Shown here: piece by piece, positions 59,631 to 64,000 of the stretch
Layout: every line of letters starts with the position of its first letter
Numbering within the stretch: the first letter of the stretch is position 1
Origin: Candidatus Roseilinea sp.
Lineage (GTDB): Bacteria; Chloroflexota; Anaerolineae; J036; Brachytrichaceae
NCBI GenBank assembly: GCA_025998955.1
Contig: AP024676.1
Location: forward strand, 248,001-312,000
Length of the DNA stretch: 64,000 bases
Direction: 5' to 3'
Program-made: the position numbers and the translations under genes
The notes under the pieces: generated by a model
What the model was told of the DNA's origin: nothing
The model's database searches: none
The model's input: the letters and a program-made list of their open reading frames with translations, nothing else

Positions 59631-60542
59631 ATGATCTATCGCTTTACGCCGGCGCGCTACTACACCACCATTGGTGGGCATGAGCCGGCGCTTACGATTG
59701 CCAACGGCGACACGGTGATCACCACGTGCGTAGATGCGTGGGGGCATGACGCGCGGGGCGAGTGCATTGCCCCGAGGCCGAACCCGATGACCGGCCCGTT
59801 CTTCATCCAGGGCGCCCGGCCCGGCGACGTGCTGGCCGTGCATCTGGATCGCATCACCCCCAATCGCGAATGGGGTTGGGTGCGCACCTCGCTCGCATTC
59901 AACGCGGTGGACCCAGACTTTGTGCGCGAGTTGCCCGAACGCGATCAGGCCATCGGCAAGTGGCGGGTGGATCTGGCTGCCGGTACGGCGACGCTCGAGT
60001 CGCCGCAGACCCGCTTGGGTGCATTCACGCTGCCCCTCGCGCCGATGATCGGTTGCTTCGGCGTGGCGCCCGCCGGTGGCGAAGCCATCAGCACCGTGAC
60101 GTCCGGCCCGCATGGCGGCAACATGGACTACAACGGCTTCGTGGCCGGCGTCACCGCCTACTTCCCGGTGTTCGTCGAAGGCGCGCTGTTCCACATCGGC
60201 GATGGCCATGCGCTGCAAGGCGATGGCGAGATTAGCGGCACCGGTATCGAAATCTCGATGGAAGTGCAATTCACCGTGCGCGTGATCGAACGCAAGGCGA
60301 TCGGCTGGCCGCGCGGCGAAGACGCCGATTTCATCTTCACCGTCGGCAACGCGCGCCCGCTCGACCAAGCGTTACAGCACGCCACGACTGAAATGGCCCG
60401 CTGGCTGCGCGATGACTACGGGCTAGATGCACACGCGACCGGCATCCTGATGGGCCAGGCTGCCCGATACGACCTGGGCAACTTCTTCGACCCGGCCTAC
60501 ACCATGGTGTGCAAGATTCCGCGCCGCTACCTGCCGAAGTAA
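59631..60542 (+). CDS. Acetamidase/formamidase family protein
   Basis: A 303-residue FmdA_AmdA protein. Typical features are an N-terminal beta domain with GDTVITTCVDAWGHD, the PRPNPMTGPFFIQGARPGDV stretch, GGNMDYNGFVAGVTAYFPVF with the conserved GGNMD metal/active-site loop, and EGALFHIGDGHALQGDGEIS. Members hydrolyse short amides to ammonia and an acid, or act on similar C-N bonds. It ends 2 bp before the convergent beta-lactamase-like gene. The natural amide is unknown. Confidence 0.92.
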   Translation: MIYRFTPARYYTTIGGHEPALTIANGDTVITTCVDAWGHDARGECIAPRPNPMTGPFFIQGARPGDVLAVHLDRITPNREWGWVRTSLAFNAVDPDFVRELPERDQAIGKWRVDLAAGTATLESPQTRLGAFTLPLAPMIGCFGVAPAGGEAISTVTSGPHGGNMDYNGFVAGVTAYFPVFVEGALFHIGDGHALQGDGEISGTGIEISMEVQFTVRVIERKAIGWPRGEDADFIFTVGNARPLDQALQHATTEMARWLRDDYGLDAHATGILMGQAARYDLGNFFDPAYTMVCKIPRRYLPK

Positions 60543-60544
60543 GG

Positions 60545-62026
60545 CTACGGCGGTGGCGCGCCACTGAGCGGGGACGGGGCAGGCGGTATCTCCTCGTTGA
60601 AGAAGCCATACGCCAGACGCGCGATGTCGCTGATGATCGGCGACGTCTCCGCCCAATCGAGTTGGCCCTGGCCGTGCAGCATCACGGCGACCACGTACTC
60701 GCCTTTGGGCGAGCGCACCAGGGCGGCATCGCCGTGGTTGCGCTCATCCCACGCCTGACGATGAAAGACGACGGCGCCGCCGCTGCCGGCCTCGATCAAC
60801 GCCGAGAACCCATTCTTGGCGATCACCGCGAGCATTTCGTCGCATTTCGACGCCGAGAACATGCCGTCGAACGCGAGAATCATCCCGCCCGCGCCGTTGC
60901 GGCATTGCTCGATCATCTCCAATAGCACGCCGACGTCGGCGACGGTAGATTGCGCGTTCGGGTCGGGGTCGGCGTTGATGTCGCCGCGCGCGTTGGCCGG
61001 CGTCACGATGGCGGGCGGTGCAACGCCTTGGCCGAGCGGCTGCGCCAGGAAGGTGTTGCGCAGTCCCAGCTTCTGCAGTGTAGCGTTCACGCGGTCGGCA
61101 CCGAGCTGCGCGTCGCCGTCGCCCAATTCGCGCAAGACGTCGTTGATCTCTGCTGGCCCGCCGCGCGCCGAGACGACTTCGAGCTTCTCACGCAGCGTTG
61201 GTGGGATGGGCGCTGTGTTCGCGCGGTAGGCTTCCAGGATCAGCCCCAGCTTCAGCCAACCCAAGCCCGAGAAGGCAACATCGCCGTTGATGGCCAACTC
61301 CTCACCGCTGCGCAGATCCTTGATGAAGACGCCGGCTAGGTTGCCTGACCGCTCGGTGAACGGACGCAGGCGCTCCAGTACCGCCGATTCGAGCGACCGG
61401 ACGCCTTTCATACCCAGCGGCATGACATCCACCGGCAGATCCACCGTGCGCGCGGCGCCGGATTGCATCGCGGCCAGGATCGCCTGTGACGCTTCGGCCA
61501 CGTTGAGCACGGCGCCGTCCTGGCCGGGCGTCACGGTGCCGGAGGCTAGATCGGGCGCAGGGGGGCGGGGTTCGCGGTCGTAACGCGCGGCCAGTTCGGC
61601 CAACACCCCTTGAAGCTGCGGCTCGGAATACTGGTAGGGCAGCGGAATGCGCGCCGGGTTATCGTTCCGGCGCAAGATGAATGCCGGCAGCTTATCCAGC
61701 CCTCGCTGGCCGGCGATGACTGCTTCGAGTTGCAACCGGGCGACCGGCTCGTTCAGCCGAAAGCCGATCGCCGCCGGTGCGAGTTCCATACGCTGATCGA
61801 GGTAGCGCAGCGTCACCGGCTGTTGCAAGCTGCGCAGGGTGGCACTGATCGCTTCGTCCACCGTCAGCCCGCTCACGTCCAGGTCGCCCAGCCTCGTCTC
61901 CGGCGGCAGCCGGTTGCGCGAACCGATGAACATGATCACGTTGGCGACCAGGATGGCAAAGATGAGGATGGCCGAGACGACGGCAGCGTTCTCCAGCGTG
62001 CTACGGTTCAAGAAGCGTCGTCCCAT
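60545..62026 (-). CDS. Membrane-anchored class A beta-lactamase-like protein, probably inactive
   Basis: A 493-residue protein: membrane anchor at about 15-35, a YoaR/VanW-type peptidoglycan-binding-like domain (about 45-200, LGDLDVSGLTVDEAISATL), and a C-terminal serine beta-lactamase fold (about 215-475). The expected active-site SxxK lies in AFSGLGWLKLGL, where the Ser position reads Gly (GWLK). The usual KTG triad is also not visible; the corresponding region reads GSGGAVVFHRQAWDER. It may thus bind cell-wall or penicillin-like ligands without cutting them. If another Ser serves, activity could remain. Confidence 0.75.
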   Translation of the reverse strand: MGRRFLNRSTLENAAVVSAILIFAILVANVIMFIGSRNRLPPETRLGDLDVSGLTVDEAISATLRSLQQPVTLRYLDQRMELAPAAIGFRLNEPVARLQLEAVIAGQRGLDKLPAFILRRNDNPARIPLPYQYSEPQLQGVLAELAARYDREPRPPAPDLASGTVTPGQDGAVLNVAEASQAILAAMQSGAARTVDLPVDVMPLGMKGVRSLESAVLERLRPFTERSGNLAGVFIKDLRSGEELAINGDVAFSGLGWLKLGLILEAYRANTAPIPPTLREKLEVVSARGGPAEINDVLRELGDGDAQLGADRVNATLQKLGLRNTFLAQPLGQGVAPPAIVTPANARGDINADPDPNAQSTVADVGVLLEMIEQCRNGAGGMILAFDGMFSASKCDEMLAVIAKNGFSALIEAGSGGAVVFHRQAWDERNHGDAALVRSPKGEYVVAVMLHGQGQLDWAETSPIISDIARLAYGFFNEEIPPAPSPLSGAPPP

Positions 62027-62124
62027 GAGCGGTTGTAAGCGAAAATGCGGCGCGGTATACTCCCGCCGATTTACTCGTCGAATAAATGGAAATCGAAGAC
62101 GTTGTTACACATACGGAGTGAACG

Positions 62125-62445
62125 ATGACGCTAGTCGAAGCGCTTCAGACCATGGCTGCAAATTTCAATCCCGCGTTGGCCAAAGGCGTAAACGCGGTGA
62201 TTCAATTGAACGCGACCGGCGACGGTGGCGGCAATTATGCATTGGCCATCGCCGATGGCAAATTTGACGTGCAGGAGGGCGTAGTCGAACAGCCCACCGT
62301 CACCATCAACGTGGCCGCTCAGGACTGGATTGATATTATCGGTGGCCGGCTCGACCCGACCAAAGCATTCATGAGCGGCAAGCTCCGCATCGCCGGCGAC
62401 CTCGGCCTGATGATGCGCTTTCAGCGCATGTTCATGACCGGCTGA
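62125..62445 (+). CDS. SCP2 sterol-binding domain protein
   Basis: A 106-residue stand-alone SCP2 domain: NPALAKGVNAVIQLNATGDG, YALAIADGKFDVQEG, VTINVAAQDWIDIIGGRLD and AFMSGKLRIAGDLGLMMRFQ are the usual elements of this lipid- or acyl-CoA-binding fold. A GGAG ribosome site lies before the ATG. It starts a two-gene plus-strand unit with the SnoaL-like gene 11 nt downstream. The ligand is unknown. Confidence 0.9.
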   Translation: MTLVEALQTMAANFNPALAKGVNAVIQLNATGDGGGNYALAIADGKFDVQEGVVEQPTVTINVAAQDWIDIIGGRLDPTKAFMSGKLRIAGDLGLMMRFQRMFMTG

Positions 62446-62456
62446 TCGAAGGCCGC

Positions 62457-63302
62457 ATGGCCGAAGCCACCCCCTTTGATGTTCTAGCTCGCGCCTGGCA
62501 ATCCGGCGGGCCGGACCACGCTGCGAGCCTCTGCCATCCTGACGCGACATGGGTCGTGGATGGCCGGCCATACCGAAGCCGCGCCGGAATCGGCGAATAT
62601 CTGCGCGCGGTCGCGAGCGCCCCAGATGGCGTGCGCATCTCGGTGCGCCGCGCGTTTCACGATCTGCGCGAGCCGGAATGGTGGGTAGCCGAATGGGCGG
62701 TGCGCGTCGCTGCGGGCGCCGGGCGCTGGCGCGAGGTGGAACAGGCTGTGATGTTGCACTTCAGCGCCGGGCGAATCGCGTATCTGCGCATCCACAACGA
62801 CCATCGCAGCATCCGTGAAGTCGAGGAGCGCGCGCCACTGCGCGAGGAGCCGTGGCCGCCGTTCATCCCGCCGCGGACACGCGACATGACCTACGACGAG
62901 ATCCTCGCCGTGCACTGCCGGCATGTGTCGCAGGGTTGGGCGCGCGGTGATGCCGAAACGGTCGTCAGTTGTCATGCGCCGGAGAGCTTGATCCAGACGT
63001 CGTTCGAAGTCGTGCGCGGCCATGATCAGTTGCGCCGCGCCGTGCACGCCTACTCCGAGAACTACGCCGATACGGTCGTCACGATCCACCGCATCGTGTA
63101 TAGCGGTGATTATTTGGCCATTCATCAGACCTGGAGCTGCACCAACCGCAAAACCGGCGTGCGCGCCGATGACGAGGACCTCAACGTCGGCGTCATGCAA
63201 GACGGCCGGTTTTGGCGCTGGCGCGAATACTACGATAGCACCCAATCGGCCCAGACGTTGGAGCAAACTGTGTTCGGCGCGAAGCGTGGGGATGAACGCT
63301 AA
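62457..63302 (+). CDS. Protein with two SnoaL/NTF2-like domains
   Basis: A 281-residue protein with two cone-shaped NTF2-like domains. The first covers about 1-125 (DVLARAWQSGGPDHAASLCH, then YRSRAGIGEYLRAVASAPDG), the second about 140-275 (ILAVHCRHVSQGWARGDAET, then VVRGHDQLRRAVHAYSENYA and DGRFWRWREYYDS). SnoaL folds occur in polyketide cyclases, dehydratases and small-molecule hydrolases; no catalytic residues can be assigned. It follows the SCP2 gene and ends 5 bp before the convergent beta-glucosidase. Confidence 0.78.
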   Translation: MAEATPFDVLARAWQSGGPDHAASLCHPDATWVVDGRPYRSRAGIGEYLRAVASAPDGVRISVRRAFHDLREPEWWVAEWAVRVAAGAGRWREVEQAVMLHFSAGRIAYLRIHNDHRSIREVEERAPLREEPWPPFIPPRTRDMTYDEILAVHCRHVSQGWARGDAETVVSCHAPESLIQTSFEVVRGHDQLRRAVHAYSENYADTVVTIHRIVYSGDYLAIHQTWSCTNRKTGVRADDEDLNVGVMQDGRFWRWREYYDSTQSAQTLEQTVFGAKRGDER

Positions 63303-63307
63303 ACCGC

Positions 63308-64000
63308 TTAGCGGTATAGCGTCTGAAACAGTTCCGGCGTGTATTCGCCCACGATCTCGCTGGTGATCGCGCCGGCCTTGATGATGTCGCGGTAGAGTAG
63401 GGCGCTGCGCCGGAATTGACGTTCTTGCGTGTGGGTGTCCATCGCCACCAGCCCGAACTTCATGCGCCACCCTTCGCTCCACTCGAAGTTGTCCACGAAG
63501 CTCCAGTGGTAGTAGCCGCGCACGTCGTAGCACATCTGAATGGCCTGCCAGGTGGTATGCAAGTGCTGCACAAGGAAGGCCGGCCGCAGGTCGTCGTCGT
63601 GATCCGGCAACCCGTTCTCCGTGATGTAGATCGGCAGCTTGTAGCGGCTGAGCTGCCGGGCGAAGATCAGGATGCCCTCGGGATACACCTCGCCGAAGTT
63701 GAAGTCGGTCATCGCCACGTCCTGCGGATAGAGCAGCAGCTCGCTGTAGAACGTCTCGCGCTTGGTGCGGTCGAACGCCACGCGGTGCCGCGTGTAATAG
63801 TTCAGCCCGATCCAGTCGAGCGTACCGCGCAGTTTGCGCGCGCTTGTCCGGGCGCCGCGATTGAGGATCCAATGCCAGCGACCTTTTACCAATGCATCCA
63901 TGATGCTCTGGTTGAACATACTGTTCAGCGCGCGGGCAATTGCTGTGTCGAGCAGGTTGCTGGGACGCATGGGCTGGAAGTGGCGCATGTGATGGGCCAG
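63308..64000 (-). CDS. Beta-glucosidase, GH1, C-terminal part (cut by window edge)
   Basis: The frame is open from the window edge to the stop at 63308, giving 231 residues of a GH1 enzyme. The nucleophile Glu lies in LPIYITENGLPD. Substrate-binding GYYHWSFVDNFEWSEGW and RKLRGTLDWIGLNYYTRH are also present. GH1 enzymes release glucose or other beta-linked sugars from oligosaccharides. The N-terminal half with the acid/base Glu lies outside. There is no sign of decay. Confidence 0.92.
   Translation of the reverse strand: MAHHMRHFQPMRPSNLLDTAIARALNSMFNQSIMDALVKGRWHWILNRGARTSARKLRGTLDWIGLNYYTRHRVAFDRTKRETFYSELLLYPQDVAMTDFNFGEVYPEGILIFARQLSRYKLPIYITENGLPDHDDDLRPAFLVQHLHTTWQAIQMCYDVRGYYHWSFVDNFEWSEGWRMKFGLVAMDTHTQERQFRRSALLYRDIIKAGAITSEIVGEYTPELFQTLYR

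Overview
The window is a GC-rich bacterial chromosome segment. The gene content suggests a free-living, sugar-scavenging member of the Chloroflexota (Anaerolineae-like). The basis is lipoprotein binding proteins with Ala/Pro-rich linkers, a RecG with a long N-terminal extension, luciferase-like flavin oxidoreductases, Gfo/Idh/MocA plus xylose-isomerase-like pairs, and dispersed 7-bp repeats. This placement is inference from gene content; no database search was possible.

Layout. 1-2.4 kb: an ECF sigma factor, a small membrane protein and a truncated PAS sensor kinase (minus strand), then a family 2 glycosyltransferase. 2.4-4.2 kb: a secreted beta-propeller/IPT gene broken by two frameshifts. 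4.3-14 kb: a 2872-residue cyclic beta-1,2-glucan synthase and a double-domain universal stress protein. 14.4-24 kb: PPK2, a TIM-barrel isomerase, a 169-bp MITE-like element with target duplication, a DUF1801 protein, a methyltransferase, amylosucrase, a lipoprotein, a polysaccharide deacetylase, a Bax-inhibitor-like protein, a membrane LuxR regulator and a Uma2 nuclease. 24-34 kb: a long minus-strand run with an ABC exporter, a large membrane glycosyltransferase-like protein, a coiled-coil protein, coaD, recG, a DegV protein and a flavin oxidoreductase. 34-38 kb: infA with a strong promoter and leader hairpin, prmA, ppk and three tRNAs. 38-45.5 kb: a muropeptide-salvage block with a fused AnmK-MurQ enzyme, a peptide-type ABC importer and NamZ. 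45.7-50 kb: a compositionally different island with a decayed gene, a fused ABC exporter and a dead IS carrying an intact-looking IS5-family element. 50-59 kb: a GntR/HutC-controlled sugar ABC importer with oxidoreductases, an N-acetylglucosamine-type kinase and an isomerase. 59-64 kb: SH3b protein, acetamidase/formamidase, a beta-lactamase-like protein that seems to lack its catalytic serine, SCP2 and SnoaL-like proteins, and a truncated beta-glucosidase.

How it works together. Two neighbouring salvage modules dominate. NamZ (releases MurNAc), the ABC importer and AnmK-MurQ (anhydroMurNAc to MurNAc-6-P to GlcNAc-6-P) form a plausible peptidoglycan recycling route. The second module has a HutC-type regulator with a DasR/NagR-like operator half-site, a DasABC-like importer, a NagK-like kinase and two Gfo/Idh dehydrogenases with an isomerase, suggesting uptake of an amino sugar or oligosaccharide. 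Amylosucrase, cyclic glucan synthase, polyphosphate kinases and beta-glucosidase point to active carbohydrate and phosphate storage.

The most unusual signal is a set of degenerate 7-bp repeat arrays, usually as inverted pairs that can fold into hairpins. They occur between genes, inside at least two coding genes without breaking frame, and, most strikingly, as 12 and 10 units in opposite orientation on either side of a four-helix-bundle (23S rRNA intervening-sequence type) gene that sits inside the sugar operon at 57.5-58.0 kb. That unit resembles an rRNA intervening sequence moved into a protein operon.
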